64,000 bases of DNA. It comes from Hirudo medicinalis. Lineage: Eukaryota > Annelida > Clitellata > Hirudinida > Hirudinidae. The notes below the pieces were generated by a model. The model was given only the letters and a program-made list of their open reading frames with translations, made no database searches and was not told the origin of the DNA. The first letter of the stretch is position 1, and the number at the start of each line of letters is the position of its first letter. Shown in pieces: positions 24,536 through 38,700 of the stretch. A program made the position numbers and the translations under genes. The DNA is taken from NCBI GenBank assembly GCA_011800805.1, contig MPNW01000048.1, forward strand, positions 47,048 to 111,047. The letters are read 5' to 3'.

Positions 24536-25359
24536 GTACTTGCACAAGTACTAATCAGGGAGTTATACAGGATTTTGTAATTTTGGGGTGCTAACCAAGA
24601 GCCGGAGGTGTACTTTCCCCGAGATATAGACTACACCGCCACGATTTTTCTCATGTTTCACGCACCACCAAATGATGCAGCGCAAACGATCTGGACTAAA
24701 ACTAAATTTGTTTCAATGGTCCTGTGAATACACTCACTGCGAATGCCTTTGAAGACTCAATAAACCAACATCCTAAAAACCTTTCAACGACGCCCTTTTT
24801 CTCCTAGGAGCGAAAAAAGATGCTAACTTTTTCAACTTTTTCAGTGACGTCGGTGCATTCATCCACCCCAACTGCGAAGTTTGTCAATGAAACCCTGTCT
24901 GGTTGAATGGCCTACATAGCCTCCCCATAGGCTTCCAGAACAACTGTTATACTTGTTTTGGCTAGTTATAGCTATAGGTATAAATATAAATATTATAAAG
25001 CTATAGAAACTTGGTCAACCGGCCACTGGAATCACAGGATGCTATAATCGATACCATCTGGTGCCAATGTGCTATTTCAATTACGAACATAAAGTATGCC
25101 CCTCTTTATTAAAGCTTTAATCATTTAAAGTCTAATATTTCGGATTTATTCGATGCGACAACAATTTTAGTCAAAATATCTGACCCTCTTGACCTATGCT
25201 GAGCAGTGACAGCACATTCGCGCTGCTAGAAGCATGTTTTGCAGCTTTTTCTGATAGTGGATTTTGTCACCCATACTTTTTTCAGTTTCACTACCTATTA
25301 GCCCAAATTTTTGACAGATGTCAAAAGCCATTTGACACTTTTGCGATCCACGAATACTT
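24536..25359. other. Repeat-like intergenic stretch without a recognisable gene
   Basis: Mixed AT-rich and moderately GC-rich sequence with short frames only. Phrases such as the one around 24560-24620 recur in altered form at 25500-25580, so it is probably old retroelement DNA. Nothing more precise can be supported. Confidence 0.35.
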
Positions 25360-26460
25360 ATGAGGTTGATACCAGTCGGGAAGCTGATCCGACACCACAG
25401 TCACAGCCTGATTCAAGATCAGCAACTCAGCAACAGCGCCGCCACATTTGTCATTTTTCATTTTAGGTGCACTCTCGGAATCATCTTTATCGTCCACAGC
25501 AGGGAGCTATACGGGATTTTGTATGGGGGATGTGCCAACCAAGGACAGGGATGCACTCCCCATGGATTCAGACTTCACCGGTCATTGACCCATAGTGTCT
25601 TTTGTAAATTAGCTATAGTAAGCTCTCATTTTGTATGTCCAAGCACAACTGGTACATTAAAATCAGAAAATCAGCGGAAGATTTATTTCTTGCGCGAGGG
25701 CTTCTCACAAATCTGCAAAAAGAGATGTCAAACGCCCAGGAGAGACATTCTTGCAGAAGCAAACGTCTGGACCGTCGCAGCCGACATAGAAGGAATGAGG
25801 TACTACCCCCAGGTGCTCATAGAAATTGATAAGAGACCGGACATGGTGTCACCGTCGATGGATGCCGTCATTATGATTGAGCTGATGGTACCAATTTGAA
25901 TATACTTTAATAGCAATGCGCTCAAGGCGGAAAATATGCAGATCTGTCGATGGACTTGGAAGCGAAAAGCTACAGAACAGACCTCTTCCCCATCGAGGTT
26001 GGCGTAAGGGGCATAATCAGCAGGTCGACTTACGCTTTCCTCACCAGAAGTTTAAGTTTAGATTGTCCAGTCGAGAAAAAATGAATACTGCAGACGCGGC
26101 CTCATTTTGGATCTGGCAAATTAGAAGCCACTGCGGGAAAGCCGTCGATCTCAAGTGTCAATGATCTACCGAAACGACGGGGCCAACTCCTTGGCCGAGA
26201 GATGCGGTATTGTCGAGAAAAATAGTGGCCTCGGGCTCTCAAATCACTATCGACAAATATCCAAATGGAGTCGAATAAATGCCCGAGTCCTGAAAATTTC
26301 TATCTCCGCTTCAAAGAAAATTTAGACCCCAGTTTGCATATATTAAGTACAAGGCCACCGAGAGATGGTTCATGGCCGCTATGGGCATCTGAGGCGGACG
26401 CGAGCGACACAGGAAGGCCAGCGAGAGCCACTCATAACCGAAGATAACGTTGGGTCCGGA
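25360..26460 (+). pseudogene. Degenerate retroelement ORF fragment
   Basis: Readable blocks run in shifting frames: DILAEANVWTVAADIEGMRY, then RPDMVSPSMDAVIMIELMVP, then (about 25955-26040) KSYRTDLFPIEVGVRGIISR. This order recalls the domain found after the reverse transcriptase in a group of animal retroelements (a WTxxADLxG...RPDIVLWS...IELTVPW...FPVEVGxRG pattern), recalled from memory and not verified. Frame breaks and stops show it is not functional. A related piece lies on the minus strand next to the assembly gap at about 30890-31010. Confidence 0.5.
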
Positions 26461-26600
26461 AGGTTTAAACCAACAGGGACATAAGGCTGATCACTGGATG
26501 CGGCCCGCCATCCGAAAACGTAAGGAGAATCATAGAGCCGAAACGTTTGAAGACGGGGAAAACTCCTTTGAGGATCCTTGTTGGAGCTCCAAGGCGGATT
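26440..26600 (-). repeat. Retroelement fragment, inverted copy of 29255-29400
   Basis: The minus-strand sequence here, containing CGTCTTCAAACGTTTC and CAGTGATCAGCC, aligns along its length with the plus strand at 29255-29400, with visible substitutions and small indels. The two copies lie about 2.7 kb apart in opposite orientation. Confidence 0.7.
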
Positions 26601-27059
26601 ACTAAGGAACTAGCAAGTAATAATGTAAATACTGACAATATCTTTGCAATGTACATATTCTTAAGAAGGGAACAAATTAAAGAAACTAATCTATGCTGTG
26701 CACAACATGACAGGAATGATGGTGTTTAATTGACTAACAACATTTTAACAACTGTATCCTTACAAAACTGTCGATTTGATCGCCTAGTAGCTATGCCACG
26801 CCGTGGCTGTTCCAACCACGTCTCGTAAGCCTTGTCGATCAAGGTCTTCAGTTCCCTGTGCTCTGCATCTGTGCCGTCACGAACATCTGGAATCCCCGAC
26901 CTTCAATTGACAGTTGCATCTGATATCAAGAACCACACCGGTGAAAAATGCAGCGGCCGTAATTTCTTCGGGTTCTTTTTCTGGCATGCTAAATTCGTTC
27001 TTTAATGAGGACACTGTGGTCTTAGCAACAGCCATCACTGCAGACATATTACTACCACT

Positions 27060-27560
27060 GGTTTACAGTGCACCGCAGTCACTGCCCGATTCCAGATCAA
27101 CACCTTCATCAAGAGCGCCGCCACAATCGTCATTTTTCATTTTAGATGCACTCTCAATACCTCACCGAACTTTTGACAAGAACATCTACTATCCCCGGTA
27201 GGGCATCCCTCCGGCCTTCAGGCGACAGGACTCTTGTTGTTCCTAGATCCCGGACAGTCAGGCAGGGAGACCGGTCATTCCATGTCTGGGGACCCGGGAT
27301 ATGGAATTCTCTTCCCACCGAAGTTCGTCTTGCACCGACAATAGAACGTTTTAAACCTCTACTTAAAACCTATCTGTTCAGTCGATCGCCCTGAATTAAT
27401 TTTGACTTTTTTATCATTACTTCTTTTTCTTGGCAACCTTATTTTTTACTCCGCTCAGTCAATTGAAGAACTGAATTGTCGGCTGCTTGTTATAGTGTCT
27501 GCACATCCCTTTGGGATAATTTGAGCACTTAAAAAAATGGGATAAATAAATGTAAAGAAG
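27060..27560 (+). mobile_element. 3' end of an L2/CR1-like non-LTR retrotransposon
   Basis: The frame 27146-27394 reads VRQGDRSFHVWGPGIWNSLP and ends FKPLLKTYLFSRSP, the usual C-terminus of an L2/CR1-type reverse transcriptase ORF. After the stop comes a 3' UTR ending CACTTAAAAAAATGGGATAA with a short ATAAATAAATGTAAA tail near 27530-27555. The copy is 5'-truncated. The same tail is present at 60560-60655. Confidence 0.75.
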
Positions 27561-28690
27561 ACTCCATACAGCCTAGAACGTTTCCAGAATCGTGGACTGT
27601 GGGAGTGGTTGATGTTCGGAGTTCGATAGCCACCATGACTCTGAGCCAGGGAAGGACGAGCTTATCGAAAAATATCAGCAACTTTTTCTGATCAAACTTA
27701 GATGTATCTCTTGGGGATAACGCAGGGTACTGCATAAGGGTTGGCCCGCCCGGACTTAAGATAAGGTTGAATTTCTTCAAAACGCATGACGTCTAAAATG
27801 AGGTCAAAATTTTTCAAACTATACTGAAATATCTGAGAGATTATTGTCTCCATTTGCCAAGAATAAATATGGTGATAACTTTATGTTTTAGTTAGATAAC
27901 ATGTCTGTAAATATCTCCAAGTTGTACATTTTCCATCATTTCCCAGCAATGAAAAATCGCGGTTATGAGCTGATAACCAATATCCCTATATATCGATCTA
28001 ATTGAAAATGTTTAAGGAATGTTCCCCAATGAAATATATGGAGATTGAAAGACAGATTTTGAAAAAGTAGAGCTGGAGGCGTGGAATGACCTGGAAAATG
28101 GCTGGTTCAAGACATTTATTAAATCAATGAAATATATGTGTATAAATATTTTAAATAATAAGGGACAAGTTATTAAACACTAAAAATGGTGTTTGAATAA
28201 AATTAAAATTTAATTATTTGATAATCTGACCATAAATTGAATTTATCCAAAGTGTTTGTAACCTTTTTCCACGGCTGGAATAATCATCAAAATGAATTTG
28301 CAAGCATCATTTATTCAATCAAAATGAAATTTGGCACACGTGTGCAACATCAGAATATACACATTCAATTAAAATTTGGCTTTGATCAGTCCAATATTTT
28401 AGGAGTTATGCTAAAATAAAGGGGCGCTTGTAACCTTTTCACACGCACTGTATGGTTCGCGAACAAAATCCAATCAGGCTTGTAGGATCTCGGATTTCCT
28501 TAGCACCTGAAGTCAAGGATGGGTTCCTGCGATGCATAAGCAGCTGAGAAAAGCTTTAGCACATTATAGAGCAGAACCAGAAGTCGACAAAGCTTTGTGT
28601 CCATTGCAATGTGTGCCATCACATGGCCTTGTTGCCAAGCTAGCCTTCAAATACTTAGCTTCTCCATCTACGGTTGAGCCATGTGAACAA
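27561..28690. other. Intergenic stretch without a recognisable gene
   Basis: AT-rich sequence with only short, unconvincing frames on both strands. I see no conserved motif or clear repeat structure in it. Confidence 0.4.
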
Positions 28691-29080
28691 TTAATAATAA
28701 TAATAATAGTTCATTTTTATGGCGCCATATGCAGAGCGTCAGAGGCGCCTCGGTTCTCCGTTCAATGCTATTTTGAAGAGGTGAGTCTTTAACTGGCGCT
28801 TGAAGAGTTCGAGCGACGGTTGAGACCTGATGATGGGGGGAAGGTCGTTCCAGACGGCAGGCGAGGCATAGGTGAAGCTCGGTTGACGATGGATGATCTG
28901 TGAACTGGTTGGTGAAGATGAATTGCAGAGGATGNAGAGGACCAGACTGCGTGCAAGAGCAGAAGTTGTGTCGACAGAGAGGAATGGACGGATATGTCTG
29001 ATAGCCCAGATGAGGTGGTTGCATGATTTTATTACAGAGATGGCGTGCTGTTTAAAGCTGAGTTGGGAATCAAAGGTGAC
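28690..29080 (-). mobile_element. Truncated non-LTR retrotransposon, (TAA)n-tailed family
   Basis: Read on the minus strand, this is a near copy of the 3' part of the element at 47875-49115: it encodes FKQHAISVIKSCNHLIWAIR and the C-terminal FKRQLKTHLFKIALNGEPRR, and ends in a short TAA/TTA microsatellite at 28691-28708. There is a frame break and one unresolved base at 28935. It is truncated at both coding ends. Confidence 0.85.
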
Positions 29081-29254
29081 GCCGAGAATAAGAAAACAAT
29101 TGTTTTCCCTTTCTGGACATGTTGTGAATAAGAAACGTGCTTCTCTGTCTCCAGACAACTTTCTCGTCTGCCACGGCAACTGGCTAAATGTCAATTAATG
29201 AACCACAAAAAACTTGTTGAAATAGTTTTGTTAATTGTTTTTCTTAATACTCCG

Positions 29255-29810
29255 CCTTGGAGCTCCGACAGGGATCCTCCTCTGAGGATCCCCCGTCTTC
29301 AAACGTTTCAGCCCTTTGAATCTCCTGACGTTTTCGGGGGGGGGGCGCATCCGGTGATCAGCCGGATGTCCCTGTCGGTTTTTTATCCTTCGGAACCCAA
29401 CGCTTACCGCCGGCTATGAGAGGCTCTCTTTGGCCTTCTTATGCCGGTCACTGCTGCCTGGACTGGAGCGACTTCCGNCCGGTGATCAGCCGGATGTCCC
29501 TGTCGGTTTTTTATCCTTCGGAACCCAACGCTTACCGCCGGCTATGAGAGGCTCTCTTTGGCCTTCTTATGCCGGTCACTGCTGCCTGGACTGGAGCGAC
29601 TTCCGTAAGCTCTCAATGGCTTCTTCATGTCGCATACTATTTGCTTTTGACTTGCAATCTTCGACTATGCGAGGCTCTCTTTGGCCTTTTTATGTCGACA
29701 GCATCCACCCCAGTTGCCTACAGCAGTCATGAAAGCTCTCAGTGGCTTTTCCACACCGTTGTACTTAATATATGCAAACTGGGCCTTATAATTTCTTTGT
29801 AGCGGCAGCC
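29255..29810 (+). repeat. Retroelement fragment with a tandem duplicate around an unresolved base
   Basis: The block 29351-29477 (CCGGTGATCAGCCGGATGTC through ACTTCCG) is repeated, as far as I can see identically, at 29479-29605, with a single N at 29478 between them. Perfect tandem identity at an N suggests an assembly overlap that was not merged. The left part, 29255-29400, is the inverted partner of 26440-26600. Confidence 0.7.
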
Positions 29811-30079
29811 GGACTTAGAAATTTTCTGGACTCGACCGCGGGCCTTTACGCGACCGCGGTTTGGTCCGCAGTCCATAGTGCTTTGCGAGCCCGCGGTCGG
29901 CCCATTCCACCCGACAATACCGCGCGTCTCTCGTTCGGTGGATCATTTACATCGGAGGTCGACGGCTTTCTCCGGCTTTCGTGAAGTGGCTTAAGACTTC
30001 TTCTGGCTCCTCATGTGCCAGATCCAGAATGATGCCGCTTCTGCGGCCTCAGACATCCTTGTCATAGCCTTCTTTCTTT

Positions 30080-30882
30080 NNNNNNNNNNNNNNNNNNNNN
30101 NNNNNNNNNNNNNNNNNNNNNNNNNNNNNNNNNNNNNNNNNNNNNNNNNNNNNNNNNNNNNNNNNNNNNNNNNNNNNNNNNNNNNNNNNNNNNNNNNNNN
30201 NNNNNNNNNNNNNNNNNNNNNNNNNNNNNNNNNNNNNNNNNNNNNNNNNNNNNNNNNNNNNNNNNNNNNNNNNNNNNNNNNNNNNNNNNNNNNNNNNNNN
30301 NNNNNNNNNNNNNNNNNNNNNNNNNNNNNNNNNNNNNNNNNNNNNNNNNNNNNNNNNNNNNNNNNNNNNNNNNNNNNNNNNNNNNNNNNNNNNNNNNNNN
30401 NNNNNNNNNNNNNNNNNNNNNNNNNNNNNNNNNNNNNNNNNNNNNNNNNNNNNNNNNNNNNNNNNNNNNNNNNNNNNNNNNNNNNNNNNNNNNNNNNNNN
30501 NNNNNNNNNNNNNNNNNNNNNNNNNNNNNNNNNNNNNNNNNNNNNNNNNNNNNNNNNNNNNNNNNNNNNNNNNNNNNNNNNNNNNNNNNNNNNNNNNNNN
30601 NNNNNNNNNNNNNNNNNNNNNNNNNNNNNNNNNNNNNNNNNNNNNNNNNNNNNNNNNNNNNNNNNNNNNNNNNNNNNNNNNNNNNNNNNNNNNNNNNNNN
30701 NNNNNNNNNNNNNNNNNNNNNNNNNNNNNNNNNNNNNNNNNNNNNNNNNNNNNNNNNNNNNNNNNNNNNNNNNNNNNNNNNNNNNNNNNNNNNNNNNNNN
30801 NNNNNNNNNNNNNNNNNNNNNNNNNNNNNNNNNNNNNNNNNNNNNNNNNNNNNNNNNNNNNNNNNNNNNNNNNNNNNNNNNN
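30080..30882. other. Assembly gap (803 N)
   Basis: Unresolved bases. Open frames drawn through it are artefacts. Confidence 0.99.
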
Positions 30883-31140
30883 CCTTCCAGATCTGAGTAG
30901 TGGCTTGACTTCGCGGATCCTGCTGTCCGCGGAGTTATTGAGCATCCACTGTGTTCTTATCTTGGAGAGTTTGTACTCTTCCACGATGGACCTTAGTGGC
31001 AGTCGCAGTCTCGCGCTCCTGCTTTAGAGGGCAACCGATGACAGCGCTGGAGGAAGGCCCAGCCATTTTCTGGTGTATCGGTTAACGTTCCTCTCCAGTT
31101 TATCGACCACTGATAAACCAATCTCATAGATGGTTAACGG
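30883..31140 (-). pseudogene. Retroelement fragment beside the gap
   Basis: The minus strand reads VEEYKLSKIRTQWMLNNSAD and continues with SRIREVKPLLRSGR before entering the gap. This resembles a segment seen in the same group of animal retroelements as the fragment at 25360-26460, by memory of the pattern. Only a remnant is visible. Confidence 0.4.
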
Positions 31141-32241
31141 CCAGAGTAGTAATTAATAAATAATTGTTCTATGTTATGTGGTTCTGGGGCACTCGGAAGT
31201 TGGTGAGAAGTTGCAGCGAGTAGCTTGTCGTGGTGAAGTTGTCGATAGAAACATTGTTGTATAAAGACTGTAGACAAGTTCCTTAATTGCTTAAAGTTGA
31301 CTGTTAAATTCAGTTGTTTATTAAACTATTAACTGTTGTTTCCGTTTTCTTCTATAATTTTCAATAAAACTATTTCTAAACTATTATTGCGAGCATTTTT
31401 TCATGAATAAAATTGATATTTTTTTATAAAAATGATATTAGTGTGAGATAGTGCGATTAATTAATTATACGTTAATCTAATATTAAAAACGTTGATCGCA
31501 CGATTGATCGAGATTAAAAAAAAGATTCAACCTGCAGCCCCACTTAGCAGTCTTACGAGAAGAACGTCTTAAGCGGAATGAAATTCTTTATGACTGCAAG
31601 CTCGGAACGAAAAAATGCACCCAGGTTCGATATTACAATTTTATGGTGCATTTTAAACTAGTACTACAAATACCGCCTAGTCAAAGAGCCAAATTAACAA
31701 ATGCAGATAGTCAGCAATCTAAGTATAACAGGCAGCTGGAAACAGGGTCAGCGTAGCAGCCAGATAACTCCCGTATCCCTCGCTGTTTTACGATCTCCTT
31801 AGCTTTTCAAGCGAGGTCTAACTGTGCACAAGGGCTTTATATACACGTAAAATTTCAGACATTTGTCGCACCACGCATAACACGATTGAATGTGCATGAC
31901 AACGCTTAATGCGTTATCTAAATATTATTTAGGAAACTTTTCTCATGAATGACCTTTGGCTAACAGTATAACGACGAAAGCAGTTAAAGATGCCAACAAT
32001 ATAAACAAGTCCCCAAACTGGTTGTTCTAATCCTGGAAAAATAATAAAGGAACCATCTCAGCAATACCAACCATCCACAACATTCACTCTGAACAATTTT
32101 GTTTATGAAGCTAGATATTAGAAGGCCATTATGTTCAATAAGCCCCATAGCTTGTTATCATGATAAACATAAAAAATCAACAATAATTAGACTGTTTATA
32201 TGGAATAGCAGATGAGGCAGTGCTCTTTTGATGGAAGGTGA
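31141..32241. other. AT-rich intergenic stretch downstream of ribokinase
   Basis: No gene or clear repeat was recognised. It should include the 3' UTR of the ribokinase gene at its right end. Confidence 0.4.
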
Positions 32242-35009
<2,768 letters not shown>

Positions 35010-35092
35010 CCTTCCGTATTACTTCAATAGGCAACTCGACCAAAAGTAGATTCGATCACGAACTAATCTCCACAACCTCTTCAGTTCGGAGG

Positions 35093-35118
35093 TATATATA
35101 TATATATATATATATATA
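35093..35118. repeat. (TA)n microsatellite upstream of RBKS
   Basis: About 13 TA units immediately 5' of the ribokinase gene. It could affect the promoter, but that is only inference from its position. Confidence 0.85.
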
Positions 35119-35465
35119 GTGTACAGTTGACTATACACCGTCAAGTTTCTTAAAATCAGTAATTGTATTGTAAATCAGTTTGGTCCCAACTTTTTATATT
35201 TTTGCAATCATAGGAAGTATTACAAAGGCAAGCTTTTCAAGGAGCTACATCCTGGAAACTTCAACCCTCTCAACTACTCACCTCCTCTATCCTACTACAC
35301 TTTACTTCCATCACTAAGTTTTGTCACTTCCATACCATTCCAATGAAACATATGTTCTTTAAACTGGACAAGATCCTCTATGATGGAGTTACAAATTATC
35401 TGCAAACACCTAAAGTTCTAACAAAGACTAACACAAAACAACAACAGGGGACAAAAAAATTACAT

Positions 35466-35471
35466 TTTATT
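35466..35471 (-). terminator. Candidate poly(A) signal for CELF
   Basis: AATAAA on the minus strand, about 320 bases past the CELF stop codon, flanked by A-rich sequence. Confidence 0.4.
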
Positions 35472-35791
35472 TCCATATGCAATTCAAATAAAATGTGACA
35501 CAGAGGCTCTGTAAAGAACAAATAATAACAATAAACACTAAATACATATTTGCAATCAAATTGTCAGAGTCAAACCAAAATCCACCAACATCAATCTAGG
35601 AGCACAAATTGCCATAGACAAACAACGAAACTTTGTAACACCACAAGACGTCTTTCTAATTACAAAAGACATCTACAATTAAAGAAAAAATAATTATAAG
35701 AGATACAATCCAGACTAGATCTTTTTTGAGTTGATAAAACTTGATTGACTTAAATTAAGAATCTTACCAAATTTTCATATTTATGTGCCTT

Positions 35792-38700
35792 TTAGTATGG
35801 CTTTGGGTTGTTTGTCTTCAAAGATACTTTGAGCCTCTTGGAACCAATCTGGAACCCATTCATTTGGCGAATGGCAATCTCAGCTGATGCAGGCGAATCA
35901 TAACTCACAAAACCTTAAAAACCAACCAAACAACGTTATAGTAAATGCAATGAAACATATTTTTGCTAAACATTTAAAAAAAGTTCTTGTATCCTTACTA
36001 TAATGCTATACTAATCACATAATATTAAGTAAAGCTTGTAATAAGCTAAAGCTAATGAAACAAGTTATTCACCAAAACATTTGCTTTCATTAATTTTCTT
36101 ATCCATGAAGACAGTAGCAGAAAGAACATTGCCCCATGGCGAAAACATCTGGTGCAAATCATGATCTCTGCATTCCAATGGTAGGTGATAAATGAAGAGG
36201 TTGGCACCCTCAGGACCTAGGTTGAGAGGATATGTATCATTATTACTAAAGTAAAAATAACTTTTTAAGTGCTTACCTTTTGTCTTGTTACTGAGCTGTG
36301 GTTGATACATATTACTTGGGCCACCATCTTGGTTATAAACTGCTAGAGCAAGAAGAGCAAGTGAATGTGTATTTTTTAAATAACTCAATGTTGACTACAC
36401 AAGCTTCAAATGACACAGATTTAATATAATGTAATATACAGATTCAATACGATCAAGTAAAATAAACAATGCTTTAAAACTAATGAAATTGGAATTAAAA
36501 GCTATCTTAATTTAAGCTGATTTAAAATGAGTTGCATTGAACTGCATTGAGTTGGTATTCCAAAACACTACACATCCTTACCAAATGCATTCTGGAGTCC
36601 ATATGAATTGAGAACTTCATTCCCATAAGATTGTCCTAACACACTCATCATTGCATTTGCTAGCAATATGTAACATTTCATTTAGATCGTCATGAGTATT
36701 TAATATAAAATAAAAACATAACATAAGAATTGAAACTAGGCACACAATGGGTATTTGAATAAATTTAACTCAAATTTTAATGATCATCACCAAACTTTAA
36801 AAATCAAAAATTAACAAGTAAAGATCCAAACAACTTATTGAGAAATGGCCTTAATTTATTATAAAATGTCCTGAAATTATTTTCAAACTTAAGAACCTTC
36901 ATTAAACTTTGTTCTTCATCAGTTATTAGGGGAAAAAAACAAACAATTGTTCAAATCCTCACAAAATTCAGAACCTTGAGTCATAGACTGCTGAAAATTT
37001 GATGACTGGTGTGGAAATGCCCCCATATTATTAACTGGAGTAGATGTGGCTGAATTGATTTGTGTCACCTGTTGCAATGAGCCAACTCCTTGGTTTGTTC
37101 CAGCAGCAGCTAACAGATTAGTAAAGCCCACTTATTAAATTAATGTTTGAAGAATTTCAAGTAATATTTTGAGCCTAATTATCAATTAGTGTATCGAAAG
37201 CAATCACTTAAAGAAAACTGCATGAATCATAACATAATATATTAAATAATTAATAAATACATGGTTCATACAGGAATTTGGAAACTGAGATTTAGGAATT
37301 TTTACTCAGTTTTTAGGACCAAAATTATTAACATAGATACCAGTATTTAGACTATTGTTTTTATAGACTTTAGATTTGTAATACAAAATAGAATTACTTG
37401 AAGGCTGAAAATATCAAAAAGATTTATTAACACAAAATTCAATGCTTGAACTCTCTTTCTAAATTTGAAATTTCTGCATCACTATCTTTTTCTTAGGCTG
37501 TTGGCCTGGACCAATAGATCCATGTTCCTGATTGTGATACTTTTCACAATTAATCTGTGAAATTCTTTGTCTCGGTCATGCTTTAATGTTTTCAGTTTCT
37601 TTCTCAACCCCATCATTTCATCTTCTGCTTCTCATTTTTAGCTGCAGCTACCTTTCTTCCTGATCTAAAGTGTCCAAATAAAAGTGATGCCTCTGCCTTG
37701 ATGCTTTGCAATGACCAATAACAGATTTATCAATTTCGAAATTACCAACATTTCAAACACTGTCGGCATGATCACTCATTATACCTCTTGCTTAAGTTAA
37801 GATTCTCTTTTTGATTTTCACAAACAAAGCTCATTATGGAAAAGCCCCTTTCACAAGATGCCTGACCATGGCTTAACGTTAACAACTTTCTGACTATTTC
37901 TCCACAGGAATTTGTAATTGTCATGACTCCCCTTTTTAATCTTTTAGGACTTCACTCATTTTTTAAGTTCTTATTAGTACTAAAAATCCATGTTTCTGAA
38001 ATTTAGGACTTTTTAGGACCTGTACGAACCATGTAAATATTCTTTCCAATTATAGTAAAAGTTAGTACCAAATCATTGCACCAAATTCTAATTTTGTCAT
38101 GAAATTGATCAAAAAATTGATTTTCTATCAATATATGTCAAATCCTGGTTGCTGTATCATTGAGCTATATTTCAATGAAAAAGTAAGCAGATCTAAATAT
38201 GAATGTAAATTATTATGGATTCAAATTTGGAAAACCCATAAAACAATTAAATGAAACAACAATAAATACCTGAATTAGACTGCAATAATGGTGAGGTAGC
38301 CAGGGCAGCCAAAAGAAACTGTTGCAACTGTCCTGTGACCATCATTAGTTTTAAGTAAAATAGTTGAATAAATATATTCAAATATTTATATTGTATATAA
38401 AATAAATTGTATATGTAAAAATATATTCTAATGCAACATGACTGTACATATTTTCAGAAAATTATTTCAATGAAAGTAAATGCATTCCCATGATTTTATC
38501 TTTAAGTATGACCATATGACCAACAAATGCTTAAAGAATTATAAATACAAAAATTGGTAAATTTGCTGGAATTCAATAAGCAATAAGTATATTCAATAAT
38601 ATACTAAGTAGAACAACCTATTTTTATTATTTTCTAAAATACTTCCTAAATTGAAATAGCCTCTTCTCAGAGAAATCATAAGCAAATGTTAAAGAAGATC

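Larger units (their letters stand above)
35010..35791. other. Intergenic region between CELF and ribokinase
   Basis: About 780 bases holding the 3' UTR of CELF and the promoter of RBKS. It contains a (TA)n run at about 35093-35118, some 85 bases upstream of the RBKS start codon, and an AATAAA on the minus strand at 35466-35471. Confidence 0.6.

Noticed and set aside
30013..30984. Open frames of about 300 codons on both strands
   Set aside because: They run through the N gap and contain almost no real sequence.
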